NCBI RefSeq assembly: GCF_900289045.1
Contig: NZ_LT985188.1
Location: 1,488,001-1,552,000, forward strand
Source of the DNA: Micropruina glycogenica
GTDB taxonomy: Bacteria > Actinomycetota > Actinomycetes > Propionibacteriales > Propionibacteriaceae
Reading direction: 5' to 3'
Length of the DNA stretch: 64,000 nucleotides
The translations under genes and the position numbers were made by a program. The notes under the pieces are model-generated. The model was not told the origin of the DNA and ran no database searches. It saw nothing but the letters and a program-made list of their open reading frames with translations. Of the stretch, positions 17,726 to 25,340 are shown in pieces; positions within the stretch are counted from its first letter, which is position 1; each line of letters begins with the position of its first letter.

Positions 17726-18765
17726 GAGCGACGGCACGTGCCCGCATCAGCCAGTTCGCCAACGCGAACGCGACGTGGAGACGATGGAGATTCTTCGCCA
17801 GGCCGCGGTAGCGGGTCTTGGTGAACCCGAAGTCTCGTTTGACTATCAGGAACGCGTGCTCGACCTTGGCCCGCACCCCGGCCTTGCGGGACTCGATCGC
17901 CCGCTCATGAGGATGCATCCTCGCCAACTGGCTCTTGCGGGCTGCAATGTGCCAGGTGACGCCGGCGAGGTGGGGATCGCCGGTGATCTCCTCGCGTTTG
18001 TCGATACCCAGGTAACCGGCATCGCCCCACCCGGCAGTGTCATCGGGCCGCATCAGATGGGCAGCCTCGGTGATGTCGGACACGTTCGCTGCGGTGGCGG
18101 TGACCGAGTGCACATATCCGGTGCCGGCATCGGTACCGATGTGGGCCTTCATCCCGAAGTACCACTGATTGCCCTTGCGGGTCTGGTGCATCTCGGGGTC
18201 CCTGGCACCGGTGGCGTTCTTGGTCGATGACGGTGCCGCAATGATCGTGGCGTCCACGATCGTGCCGCCCCGCATGATCCAACCCTCACGCTCAAACAGG
18301 TCGTTCTGCGCCGCCAGCAGTCTCTGGCCAAGCTGGCCTTCTCCAACAGGTGACGAAAGTGCAGCAGTGTGGTCGCGTCGGGCACCTGCTCCACCGTGAA
18401 GTCCACACCCAGGAACCGGCGCATCGCGAACGAGTCGTAGATCGCGTCCTCGACCCCCTCATCGGACAGGTTGAACCAGACCTGCAGCAAATACATGCGC
18501 AGCATCATCGCCAGCGGCTTCGCCTTCCGACCCGTCTTACCTGGCCGGTCCAGGTAGTAGTACGGCTCGATCAGATCGATCCACACCTGCCACGGGATCG
18601 TGGCCTCCATCTGCTCCAAGAACTGCTCACGCTTGGAAACCCGCCGACGATTGCCATACTCGACATCGGCGAAAGAAGGCTGCTCGCTGTCCATACCCCA
18701 ACAATTTCGCGTCCCAACAGCCGAAGCCAGCCACCGAACCGCACACCACAAAAATCAGCGCATCC
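17572..18765 (-). mobile_element. IS5-family insertion sequence (1194 bp)
   Basis: The ends are imperfect inverted repeats: GGGAACCGCTGATCAACGTG at the left and GGATGCGCTGATTTTTGTGG read inward from the right. The flanks CTAA (17568-17571) and TTAG (18766-18769) both fit the YTAR target of IS5 but are not identical, so a simple target duplication is not seen. Length matches IS5 (about 1.2 kb). The transposase is frameshifted. It is inserted at the 3' end of the M15-like gene. Confidence 0.9.
17706..18694 (-). pseudogene. IS5-type DDE transposase with a frameshift
   Basis: The start is the ATG at 18694 (MDSEQPSFADVEYGN), typical of IS5 transposases. The N-terminal part runs to HLLEKASLA at about 18320. 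The continuation (GQRLLAAQNDLFEREGWIM, then VDATIIAAPSSTKN) is in the -1 frame. The catalytic residues are all in the second part: D in VDATII, D in WGDAGYLG and E in VRAKVEHAF. No classical A-rich slippery heptamer is at the junction, so an inactivating indel is more likely than programmed frameshifting. A sequencing error is also possible. Confidence 0.85.
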
Positions 18766-18768
18766 TTA

Positions 18769-18906
18769 GGAAACCGCTGGTCGAGCGTGTCGTCCAACGA
18801 CCCGCCGCGCTGGTCGAGCTTGTCGAGACCCATTGCCGCGAGGGGTTTCGACGAGCCCAACCAACGTCAAGCCCAACCAACGACCCGCGCGTTGATCAGC
18901 GATGCC
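18769..18906. repeat. MITE-like copy of the TCGA repeat, adjoining the IS5 right end
   Basis: The segment starts GGAAACCGCTGGTCGAGC and ends in sequence whose complement reads GGCATCGCTGATCAACGCGC. These ends resemble the left end of the neighbouring IS5-type element and both ends of the 98-bp element at 59903. The interior carries GGTCGAGCTTGTCGAGACCC. Confidence 0.65.
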
Positions 18907-18929
18907 GTTGGGGGTAGCGGGCCGGGGTG

Positions 18930-18960
18930 AATGAAAGGCCCGGTTCACCGAACCGGGCCT
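18930..18960 (-). terminator. Intrinsic terminator after the tRNA cluster
   Basis: Perfect 11-bp arms AGGCCCGGTTC / GAACCGGGCCT with a 3-nt loop (18936-18960) are followed on the minus strand by TTTCATTC. It lies directly downstream of tRNA-Val(GAC), the last gene of the minus-strand tRNA group. Confidence 0.85.
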
Positions 18961-18966
18961 GCGCTC

Positions 18967-19042
18967 TGGTGGGCGATACCAGACTTGAACTGATGACCTC
19001 TTCCGTGTCAGGGAAGCGCGCTACCAACTGCGCCAATCGCCC
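18967..19042 (-). tRNA. tRNA-Val(GAC)
   Basis: The cloverleaf is complete: acceptor GGGCGAT/ATCGCCC, anticodon stem CTTCC/GGAAG with loop CTGACAC (anticodon GAC), T-loop TTCAAGT. The CCA end is encoded. It is last of three minus-strand tRNA genes. Confidence 0.95.
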
Positions 19043-19043
19043 G

Positions 19044-19114
19044 AGGTGGAGACGGGATTTGAACCCGTGTACACGGATTTGCAGTCCGTTGCCTCGCCTC
19101 TCGGCCACTCCACC
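19044..19114 (-). tRNA. tRNA-Cys(GCA)
   Basis: The acceptor stem is GGTGGAG/CTCCACC with discriminator U, as expected for tRNA-Cys. The anticodon loop CTGCAAA gives GCA. CCA is not encoded. It is one base away from tRNA-Val(GAC). Confidence 0.96.
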
Positions 19115-19157
19115 GGTGAGACCCGGCCTCGTCGCGGCAGGTACGAGACCAACTCCG

Positions 19158-19230
19158 AGCGGACGACGGGATTCGAACCCGCGACCCTCACCTTGGCAAG
19201 GTGATGCTCTACCAACTGAGCCACGTCCGC
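19158..19230 (-). tRNA. tRNA-Gly(GCC)
   Basis: The acceptor is GCGGACG/CGTCCGC, the discriminator U and the anticodon loop TTGCCAA (GCC). CCA is not encoded. It is first in the Gly-Cys-Val order. The second IS lies about 80 bp upstream. Confidence 0.96.
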
Positions 19231-19308
19231 ATGCTTTCCGCGACCCCTCTGGGCCGTGGTGCGCATGCAACGATAACAACCCGCCGACGGGGCAGGCAAA
19301 CCGACGAC

Positions 19309-20667
19309 TTGACTCACGTAAAAGGTCCGGGAAGGGCAGCGCGTGCCTCACATGAGGATGTCCGCCTAGCTGTTGGGGTTCCCTGGCCCTGTGAGCAGGG
19401 AGTTGTCGATGGCGTCGCGCCGTGATGTGACCAAGAAGTTCGCCCGCGAATACGCGAAGGCGGACAGAGCTGAGAAGAGCCGTATCCTCGACGCGCTAGT
19501 GGCGTCGACGGGCTGGACCCGCGATCACGCCCGCCGAGCGATCCGGGCCGCGGCCACCCGCAAGGGCGCGGCCCGCGACCAGCAGCGGAAACCACGCCCA
19601 CGCAAGTACTCCTACGATGCGCTGATCGTGTTGCAGGAGGTGTGGCGGCTGGCCGGTCAACCATCGGGCAAGTACCTGGCCGTGGTGATGGAGGACACCC
19701 TGTGTCGGCTGGTTCGAGACCGTGAGCTCGGCAAGGTCGCCGACCGGGTCAGCGACACGGTGATCGACGAACTAAGGTCGATGTCGGCAGCCACGATCGA
19801 CCGTTACCTGAAACCGCACAAGGCTGCCGGCTACCCCGCCGCCGGCCTGTCCAGCACCCGACCCTCGCACATCCTGCGGTCCTCGATCCCGCTGCGCACC
19901 GCGACCGACGACCCGATCACCGTGCCCGGGTTTCTGGAGTTGGACACTGTCGCTCACTGCGGCCACACACTCAAAGGCGAGTTCCTTCGCACCTTGTCAG
20001 CAACCGATCCGGTGACCGGCTGGACCATGCTGCGCAGCATCCGCAACAACGCGTTCGTGCACGTCCACGCCGGCCTGGAATGGATCGCCAAACTGGCACC
20101 CCTCCCGATCGCCGGCATGGACTTCGACAACGGCTCCGAGTTCATGAACTGGTCCGTGATCGCCTGGTGCGACGACCACCACATCCCGATCACCCGCGGC
20201 CGGCCCTACCACCACAACGACAACGCCCACATCGAGCAACGCAACGGCGACTGGGTCCGCCGCCACGCCTTCCGCTACCGCTACGAAACCGACACCGAAC
20301 TCGCCCTGCTCAACCAACTCTGGGACCTGGTCATGGCCCGCAAGAACCACCTGCTGCCCTGCGTCAAAGCCGTCGACTGGACCCAGACCCGCAGCGGCCG
20401 CAAGAAGCGTGTCTACGACAAACCCAAAACCCCCTACCAGCGGCTCCTCGACACCGGCCCGCCCGACCCCGCGACCCGTGCCCGGCTCGCAGCCGAACAC
20501 GACAAGCTCAACCCAGCACGCATCACCCGAGGCATCAACCACATCCAGCAACAACTCATCGACCTAGCCAAAGCACGCACCCTCGGCACCCGCCCCGCCG
20601 CCTAACCATCCGGACATTTCATATGAGGCACGCGCCAATCACCCGCGGACATCTTGACGTGAGGCAA
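19309..20667 (+). mobile_element. 1359-bp insertion sequence with doubled terminal repeats and 6-bp target duplication
   Basis: The ends TTGACTCACGTAAAAGGTCC and, read inward from the right, TTGCCTCACGTCAAGATGTC are inverted repeats. Both are flanked by GACGAC (19303-19308 and 20668-20673), a clean 6-bp target duplication. A second pair of related repeats lies inside: GCGCGTGCCTCACATGAGGA from 19339 and its counterpart ending at 20635. The element carries one rve-type transposase and separates the minus-strand tRNA group from tRNA-Val(CAC). Confidence 0.88.
19409..20605 (+). CDS. Integrase-core (rve) DDE transposase
   Basis: The product is 398 aa from the ATG at 19409, supported by AGGGAG; an upstream start at 19373 is possible. 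An N-terminal helix-turn-helix region (VTKKFAREYAKADRAEKSRI, DHARRAIRAAA) precedes the catalytic core: D in ELDTVAHCG, D in MDFDNGSEF, and E in NAHIEQRNGDWVRR. The DTVAHCG variety occurs in unclassified (ISNCY/IS1202-like) elements; I cannot name the family with certainty. All catalytic residues are intact and there is no frameshift, so the element may be active. Confidence 0.88.
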   Translation: MASRRDVTKKFAREYAKADRAEKSRILDALVASTGWTRDHARRAIRAAATRKGAARDQQRKPRPRKYSYDALIVLQEVWRLAGQPSGKYLAVVMEDTLCRLVRDRELGKVADRVSDTVIDELRSMSAATIDRYLKPHKAAGYPAAGLSSTRPSHILRSSIPLRTATDDPITVPGFLELDTVAHCGHTLKGEFLRTLSATDPVTGWTMLRSIRNNAFVHVHAGLEWIAKLAPLPIAGMDFDNGSEFMNWSVIAWCDDHHIPITRGRPYHHNDNAHIEQRNGDWVRRHAFRYRYETDTELALLNQLWDLVMARKNHLLPCVKAVDWTQTRSGRKKRVYDKPKTPYQRLLDTGPPDPATRARLAAEHDKLNPARITRGINHIQQQLIDLAKARTLGTRPAA

Positions 20668-20746
20668 GACGACCGAGCAGTGAGCACCCCGCCCCACGGC
20701 CACGATGTGCGCACAGCCCGACGGATCGGCTATCGTGAGTCCTCGC

Positions 20747-20818
20747 GGGCGATTGGCGCAGTGGTAGCGCGCTTCGTTCACACCGAAGAGGTCACTGGTT
20801 CGAACCCAGTATCGCCCA
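20747..20818 (+). tRNA. tRNA-Val(CAC)
   Basis: The acceptor is GGGCGAT/ATCGCCC and the anticodon loop TTCACAC (CAC). CCA is not encoded (ACCG follows). It is close in sequence to tRNA-Val(GAC) at 18967 but inverted relative to it, with the rve-type IS between them. A TATCGT hexamer at 20731 may be its -10. Confidence 0.95.
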
Positions 20819-21178
20819 CCGCATAAATGCTTGCCAGGCCCATGTCGGCAGCGATGATGGCACTCCGGGTGCGTTGACGAATGCATTCGAGTGCTCACAC
20901 CCCGGTTCTATGGCTGCCTGCTCGATCTGTTCCAGAGCCGCACTCCCCAGCAGTGACCAGAACGGCTGCGCCCCCTCAGCGCAGACCACAGCGACACCCA
21001 AGGTGCGCGAGTGCGCCCAAGTGGGCCCGCCGCAGGCCAGGCCTTTGGACGGTCTGGTGCTCAGCCAGCGAGACGAATGGGACTGCACAAGGAGTCTCGA
21101 CCCAGTTGGTCCGCAGTGAGAGCAGGGTTGTCTCGAATATTGGAACTCATAACCACATGTCGGACACGCGATTTGCAT
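20792..21178 (-). CDS. Possible zinc-ribbon protein remnant running into tRNA-Val
   Basis: From the ATG at 21178 a 128-aa frame begins with a convincing zinc ribbon, CPTCGYEFQYSRQPCSHCG (two CxxC pairs). A helical stretch follows (LLGSAALEQIEQAA). The last ten residues are antisense of the tRNA-Val(CAC) 3' half, so the native C-terminus is missing or the frame is accidental there. No clear ribosome site is seen. Codon use is less GC-biased than in neighbours, which suggests acquired DNA. It could be a fragment left at a tRNA-associated recombination site. Confidence 0.35.
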   Translation of the reverse strand: MQIACPTCGYEFQYSRQPCSHCGPTGSRLLVQSHSSRWLSTRPSKGLACGGPTWAHSRTLGVAVVCAEGAQPFWSLLGSAALEQIEQAAIEPGCEHSNAFVNAPGVPSSLPTWAWQAFMRWAILGSNQ

Positions 21179-21260
21179 CTGGTAGTGCTGACCAGAAAGG
21201 CTGAGCCCCGCAAGTGCCGGCAATGGAGCCGCAGGACATGTGACGCAAGAGAGGCACATC

Positions 21261-22061
21261 ATGACCGCTCCAGCCTTGGTGATGGTGGGAATGGGCAGTA
21301 CTGATGCCCAAGTGGCCCAAGTCGCGCACTCGTTGCGGCAGGGTCTGCAACGTATGCGAGCCGGCCTGTCCGTGCATTGCGCGTTCCTCGAACATTGCTC
21401 TCCCACACCCGCACAGGTCGTCGGCCAGTTGGTGAAGCAGGGCATCACCGAAATCGTGCTGGTGCCCCTGCAACTCACCCACGCCATCGACCCCGACGAG
21501 CGCGCGCTCGTCCAGGCCACCAAGCTGCGCACGGTGCACCCCGAGCTGCGCATTCAGGTGTCGCGGCCGATCGGCCCCGAGGTCAGCCTGCTCACCGTGC
21601 TCGACCAGCGGCTACGGTCGTCGCTGAGCACCAGCCGAGTGCTCGAACTGGACGGCCTGGTGCTCAGCTCGGCCCGCAGCGGCGACGTGCGCGGCAACGC
21701 GTTGCTGGCCCGTCGCGCCCGGCAATGGTCGACGCACCACCGGCTGCCCTGCCTCACCGGGGTCGCCGACGGCTCGGGGCCGTCCGTCGCCCAAGCCATT
21801 CAGGGCCTGCGCGCCCAGGGCCGCCGGCACATCGCGGTCGGATCGTTCTTTCTCACCGCCACCGAGCTGTTCCACGCCCAGGCCGACTTGGCCGAGCGTT
21901 GTGGCGCGGTGTCGGTCAGCGAGCCGCTGGGTTCGGCCCGCGAGGTGATGGACCTGATTCTGGCCCGCTACGCCTTTGCGGCCATGGATCTGCTCGACAT
22001 CGGCTTCGACGATCTCGACGAGGACGTGCCCGCACGTCACCTGAGCATCGTCAGCGCCTGA
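21261..22061 (+). CDS. CbiX/sirohydrochlorin chelatase-like protein
   Basis: The product is 266 aa from the ATG at 21261, preceded by GAGAGG. It has two chelatase-like halves: LVMVGMGSTDAQVAQVA at the start, EIVLVPLQLTHA, then LVLSSARSGD and HIAVGSFFLTATELFHAQAD. CbiX-type enzymes insert metal into sirohydrochlorin for sirohaem or cobalamin. The usual first-half HGS motif reads MGS, so the metal-binding histidine is replaced, while the later LFHAQ histidine remains. No other tetrapyrrole genes are nearby. A non-catalytic or altered role is possible. Confidence 0.8.
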   Translation: MTAPALVMVGMGSTDAQVAQVAHSLRQGLQRMRAGLSVHCAFLEHCSPTPAQVVGQLVKQGITEIVLVPLQLTHAIDPDERALVQATKLRTVHPELRIQVSRPIGPEVSLLTVLDQRLRSSLSTSRVLELDGLVLSSARSGDVRGNALLARRARQWSTHHRLPCLTGVADGSGPSVAQAIQGLRAQGRRHIAVGSFFLTATELFHAQADLAERCGAVSVSEPLGSAREVMDLILARYAFAAMDLLDIGFDDLDEDVPARHLSIVSA

Positions 22062-22075
22062 CGATGAGCTGAATC

Positions 22076-22210
22076 GCTGGTCGAGCTTGTCGAAAGCCCT
22101 GGTCACGAGGGTCTCGACAAGCTTGACCAACAACAGCCCTGTCTCGACAAGCTCGACCAACCGGTCTCGACGAGCTCGACCAACCGCCCTGTCTCGACAG
22201 GCTCAACTCA
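22076..22210. repeat. Array of dispersed TCGA repeats
   Basis: About five alternating copies of GGTCGAGCTTGTCGA and GTCTCGACAAGCTCGACCAA fill the gap between the convergent CbiX-like gene and the small membrane protein gene. No coding capacity is supported. Confidence 0.8.
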
Positions 22211-22221
22211 CCGACTCGTGG

Positions 22222-22365
22222 TCAGTGGAAGATGCTCACGCCGCCCGGCCCCACCAGCAGCCCGACGACGATCAGCACGATGCCCCACATCACCTGCTTG
22301 CGAATGATGGCCAGGATTCCCGAGACGACCAGCACCGCCGCGATGAGCCACAACACCGTTGTCAT
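22222..22365 (-). CDS. Small two-helix membrane protein
   Basis: The product is 47 aa from the ATG at 22365, which has a perfect AGGAGG six bases upstream. It has two hydrophobic helices separated by IRKQVMWG and a C-terminal GPGGVSIFH. Short proteins with the GPGGxSIF ending are common in actinobacteria and have no known function. It stands alone, with about 110 bp between it and the upstream chromosomal genes. Confidence 0.8.
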   Translation of the reverse strand: MTTVLWLIAAVLVVSGILAIIRKQVMWGIVLIVVGLLVGPGGVSIFH

Positions 22366-22521
22366 GCCAACCTCCTGATTCGGTCGCACCGCGCCCGATT
22401 GGGGCACGCAGCGAAGATCACGCGAAGCGGTTCACTTCGCTACGCCTATGCGTACGCCTGTTCGGCGCCGCGGCGATACCCAACAAAGGGTGTGGTCGAA
22501 GCCCAGGCCCTCGCGGGTCGC

Positions 22522-23424
22522 TCAGGACCTGGCGACCCGCGCCTTCTCGGCGGCCACGTCGAAGGTGGCCTCGGGCCAGCTCAGATCCATGCCCACCAAG
22601 TGCTCGCGCAGCAACTGGGCGACCGCCCAGTTGCGGTACCACTTGCGGTCGGCGGGAATGACGAACCAGGGTGCGTAGTCGGTGTTGCACCGCTCCAGCG
22701 CGTCGGCGTACGCCTGCTGATAAGCCGGCCACTTGGCCCGGGCGTCGACGTCGCCCGGGTTGTACTTCCAGTACTTGTCGGGGCTGGCCAGGCGCGCCGC
22801 CAAGCGCGCCTTCTGTTCGTCGAACGACACATGCAAGAAGCACTTGATGATCGTGGTGCCCTCGTCGGCGGCCTTCTTCTCGAACGTGTTGATCTCGTCG
22901 TAGCGCTTGTTCCACTCGCTGACCGGCACCAACTGCTCGACCCGCACCACCAGCACGTCTTCGTACTGCGAGCGGTCGAAGATGCCGATCATGCCGGGGT
23001 CGGGCAGCGCCCGGCGAATGCGCCACAGGTAATGGTGTTTGCGCTCCTCGTCGGTCGGCACCTTGAACGAGGTGAGCTGAATGCCCTGCGGGTCGACCAT
23101 GCCCATGGCGTGCCTGATCACCCCGCCCTTGCCCGAGGTGTCCATGCCCTGCAGCACCACGAGCACCCGTTTGGCGTTCTCGGGGTCGGATCGCCCGTTG
23201 GCGTACAGCCGCTCCTGCAGGTCGCTGATCTCGGGCGCCAGCGCCTGGGTGAGCGCTGGGCCGTCCTCTTTGCCCTTGCCGGGAAAGCCGTGGGTGGCTG
23301 CGGTGTCGAGTGAACTGAGATCGACCGGGCCGGACGGCAGTCGCAACAGTTGGCTGAGCGGCTTGGTTGCCCGCTGGGGTGACTTCGATTTCGACGTTGA
23401 CTTCGACTTCTTCTTGGCTGCCAT
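22522..23424 (-). CDS. ppk2: PPK2-family polyphosphate kinase
   Basis: The 300-aa cytosolic enzyme transfers phosphate between polyphosphate and nucleotides. It has the Walker A motif GMDTSGKGG, the lid-region arginines (FKVPTDEERKHHYLWRI) and the Walker B-like GIFDRSQYEDVL. A lysine-rich tail (about residues 1-20) precedes the domain. Length and motifs fit the polyphosphate:nucleotide phosphotransferase branch; preference for AMP, ADP or GDP cannot be read. Single gene, flanked by the DNA ligase gene on the same strand. Confidence 0.95.
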   Translation of the reverse strand: MAAKKKSKSTSKSKSPQRATKPLSQLLRLPSGPVDLSSLDTAATHGFPGKGKEDGPALTQALAPEISDLQERLYANGRSDPENAKRVLVVLQGMDTSGKGGVIRHAMGMVDPQGIQLTSFKVPTDEERKHHYLWRIRRALPDPGMIGIFDRSQYEDVLVVRVEQLVPVSEWNKRYDEINTFEKKAADEGTTIIKCFLHVSFDEQKARLAARLASPDKYWKYNPGDVDARAKWPAYQQAYADALERCNTDYAPWFVIPADRKWYRNWAVAQLLREHLVGMDLSWPEATFDVAAEKARVARS

Positions 23425-23489
23425 CTACGTAGTGTGGCGCAGCATCGCACCACGATGCAGTAGGCCGGACCGATTGCCTGTGGCGTCGC

Positions 23490-24566
23490 TCAAGACTTCA
23501 GCGCCAGAATTTCGGCCAGGTCGTAGCTCACCGGCTCGTCCAGCTGCTCGTAGGTGCACGAGCGTGGGTCGCGGTCGGGCCGCCAGCGGTTGAACTGGGC
23601 GGTGTGCCTGAACCGGACGCCCTCCATGTGCTCGTAGCGCACCTCGACCACCAGTTCGGGCCGCAACGGGGTGAACGACAGGTCTTTGCCGTTGTTCCAG
23701 CGGCTGCCCGCGGAGTTCTGCGGGGTGCGCGTGCCTTGCTCTTGCTTCGCCCACGCCCACGGGTGGTCGTCGAAGGTGGTGACCAGCGGCTGCAACTCGG
23801 TGAACAACTCCTTGCGCCGGGCCGCCGGAAACGCCCCGATCACCCCCACCGAGGCAAGCTCGCCCTCGTCGTTGTAGAGGCCGAGCAGCAGCGAGCCGAT
23901 CGCGTCCGGCCCGCTGGCGTGCACCCGGTAGCCGGCCACCACGCAGTCGGCCGTGCGCTGGTGCTTGATCTTGAACATGGTGCGCTTGTCGGGCTGATAG
24001 GTGCCGACCAGCGGCTTGGCCACCACGCCGTCGAGACCCGCCCCCTCGAACTGGCTGAACCACTGCTGCGCCAGCTCGGGGTCGCGGGTGGCCGGGGTGA
24101 GGTGCACCGGTGCGGCCGCGTCGGTCAGCGCCTGTTCAAGTGCGGCACGGCGCTGTTCGAAGGGTCGCGAAGTAAGGTCGTCGTCGCCCAGCGCGAGCAG
24201 GTCGAAGGCGACGAAGCTGGCCGGGGTCTGCGCGCTCAGCATGGTGATGCGGCTGGCCGCGGGATGAATGCGCTGCGAGAGCACCTCGAACTGCAGCCGA
24301 TCGCCGACCACGACGATGATCTCGCCGTCGACGACGCAACGCTCGGGCAGGTTGGCCTTCACCGCCTCGACGAGTTCGGGGAAGTACCGGGTCAGCGGAC
24401 GCTCGTTGCGTGACCCGATCTCTACCTCGTCACCGTCGCGAAAGACGATCGAGCGAAAGCCGTCCCATTTGGGCTCATAACTGAGTTCGCCGGTGGGAAT
24501 GGTGGGCACCAACTTGGCCAGCATCGGCTTGACGGGGGGCATCACGGGCAACTGCATGGGTGCCAT
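23490..24566 (-). CDS. ligC: ATP-dependent DNA ligase, LigC type
   Basis: The product is about 355-358 aa, depending on whether ATG 24566 or 24557 is used; neither has a strong ribosome site. The adenylation lysine lies in YEPKWDGFRS. The motif RNERPLTRYFPE, VVDGEIIV and the C-terminal OB fold (VCVVEVRYEH-like, GVRFRHTAQF) follow. Length and lack of extra domains match mycobacterial LigC rather than multidomain LigD. It probably acts in repair together with the polymerase-domain protein encoded 0.8 kb away. Confidence 0.93.
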   Translation of the reverse strand: MAPMQLPVMPPVKPMLAKLVPTIPTGELSYEPKWDGFRSIVFRDGDEVEIGSRNERPLTRYFPELVEAVKANLPERCVVDGEIIVVVGDRLQFEVLSQRIHPAASRITMLSAQTPASFVAFDLLALGDDDLTSRPFEQRRAALEQALTDAAAPVHLTPATRDPELAQQWFSQFEGAGLDGVVAKPLVGTYQPDKRTMFKIKHQRTADCVVAGYRVHASGPDAIGSLLLGLYNDEGELASVGVIGAFPAARRKELFTELQPLVTTFDDHPWAWAKQEQGTRTPQNSAGSRWNNGKDLSFTPLRPELVVEVRYEHMEGVRFRHTAQFNRWRPDRDPRSCTYEQLDEPVSYDLAEILALKS

Positions 24567-24652
24567 TGTGCAGCGCCGGTGCGACATCGTGCGCCGAGCC
24601 GCAGGGAGTGGTTCGATGGACTCATCGGGGAACCACTCAACGAGGAGAACCC

Positions 24653-25270
24653 ATGTCTGACGAGACCCTGACCCTTGACCCGGCCAAGACCGCATTGGTG
24701 CTGATCGAGTACCAGAACGAGTTCACCACCGACGGCGGTGTGCTGCACGGCGCCGTCGCCGAGGTGATGGATTCGACCGGCATGCTCGACAACACCAAGG
24801 CGTTCGTCGAGAAGGCCCGGGCGGCCGGCGTGACGATCATGCACGCGCCGATCACTTTCGCCCCCGGCTACGCCGAACTCACCCGGCACCCGTACGGCAT
24901 TCTGGCCGGCGTGGTGGGCGGCAACGCGTTCGTGAAAGGCACGTGGGGCGCCGCGATCGTGGACGACTTGACCCCCGCTGAGGGCGACATTCTGATCGAG
25001 GGCAAGCGCGGCCTGGACACCTTCGCCAGCACTAATCTCGACTTCATTCTGCGCAGCAAGGGCATCGACACCGTGATTCTCGGCGGCTTTCTGACCAACT
25101 GTTGCGTCGAGTCGACCATGCGCAGCGCCTACGAGAACGGCTACCGGGTGATCACCCTGACCGACTGCCTCGCAGCGACGTCACAGGCCGAGCACGACAA
25201 CGCGATCGCCTTCGACTACCCGATGTTCAGCCATCCGCTGAGCTCGGGCGAGGTGGCGGCTGCGCTCTAG
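24653..25270 (+). CDS. Cysteine hydrolase, isochorismatase-like
   Basis: The product is 205 aa from ATG 24653 with GAGGAGAACC upstream. The fold is recognised by ALVLIEYQNEF, the lysine in KRGLDTF and the catalytic cysteine in LTNCCVESTMRSAYENGY. The usual first catalytic aspartate (IDxQ) is a glutamate here (IEYQ), seen in some relatives. The substrate is unknown. Divergent from ligC and convergent with the polymerase-domain gene. Confidence 0.9.
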   Translation: MSDETLTLDPAKTALVLIEYQNEFTTDGGVLHGAVAEVMDSTGMLDNTKAFVEKARAAGVTIMHAPITFAPGYAELTRHPYGILAGVVGGNAFVKGTWGAAIVDDLTPAEGDILIEGKRGLDTFASTNLDFILRSKGIDTVILGGFLTNCCVESTMRSAYENGYRVITLTDCLAATSQAEHDNAIAFDYPMFSHPLSSGEVAAAL

Positions 25271-25274
25271 GTCG

Positions 25275-25335
25275 AACCACCGCCGGTCGAGCTTGTCGAG
25301 ACCACCGCACGTGGATCTCGACAAGCTCGATCAAC
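25275..25335. repeat. Dispersed TCGA repeat pair between convergent genes
   Basis: An inverted pair of GGTCGAGCTTGTCGAGACC and ATCTCGACAAGCTCGATCAA lies between the stops of the hydrolase and the polymerase gene. It could form a long hairpin in either transcript. Confidence 0.75.
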
Positions 25336-25340
25336 GGTCT

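Noticed and set aside
17572-18765. Exact 4-bp target duplication for the IS5-type element
   Set aside because: The flanks are CTAA and TTAG. Both fit YTAR but they are not direct copies, so I do not claim a duplication.
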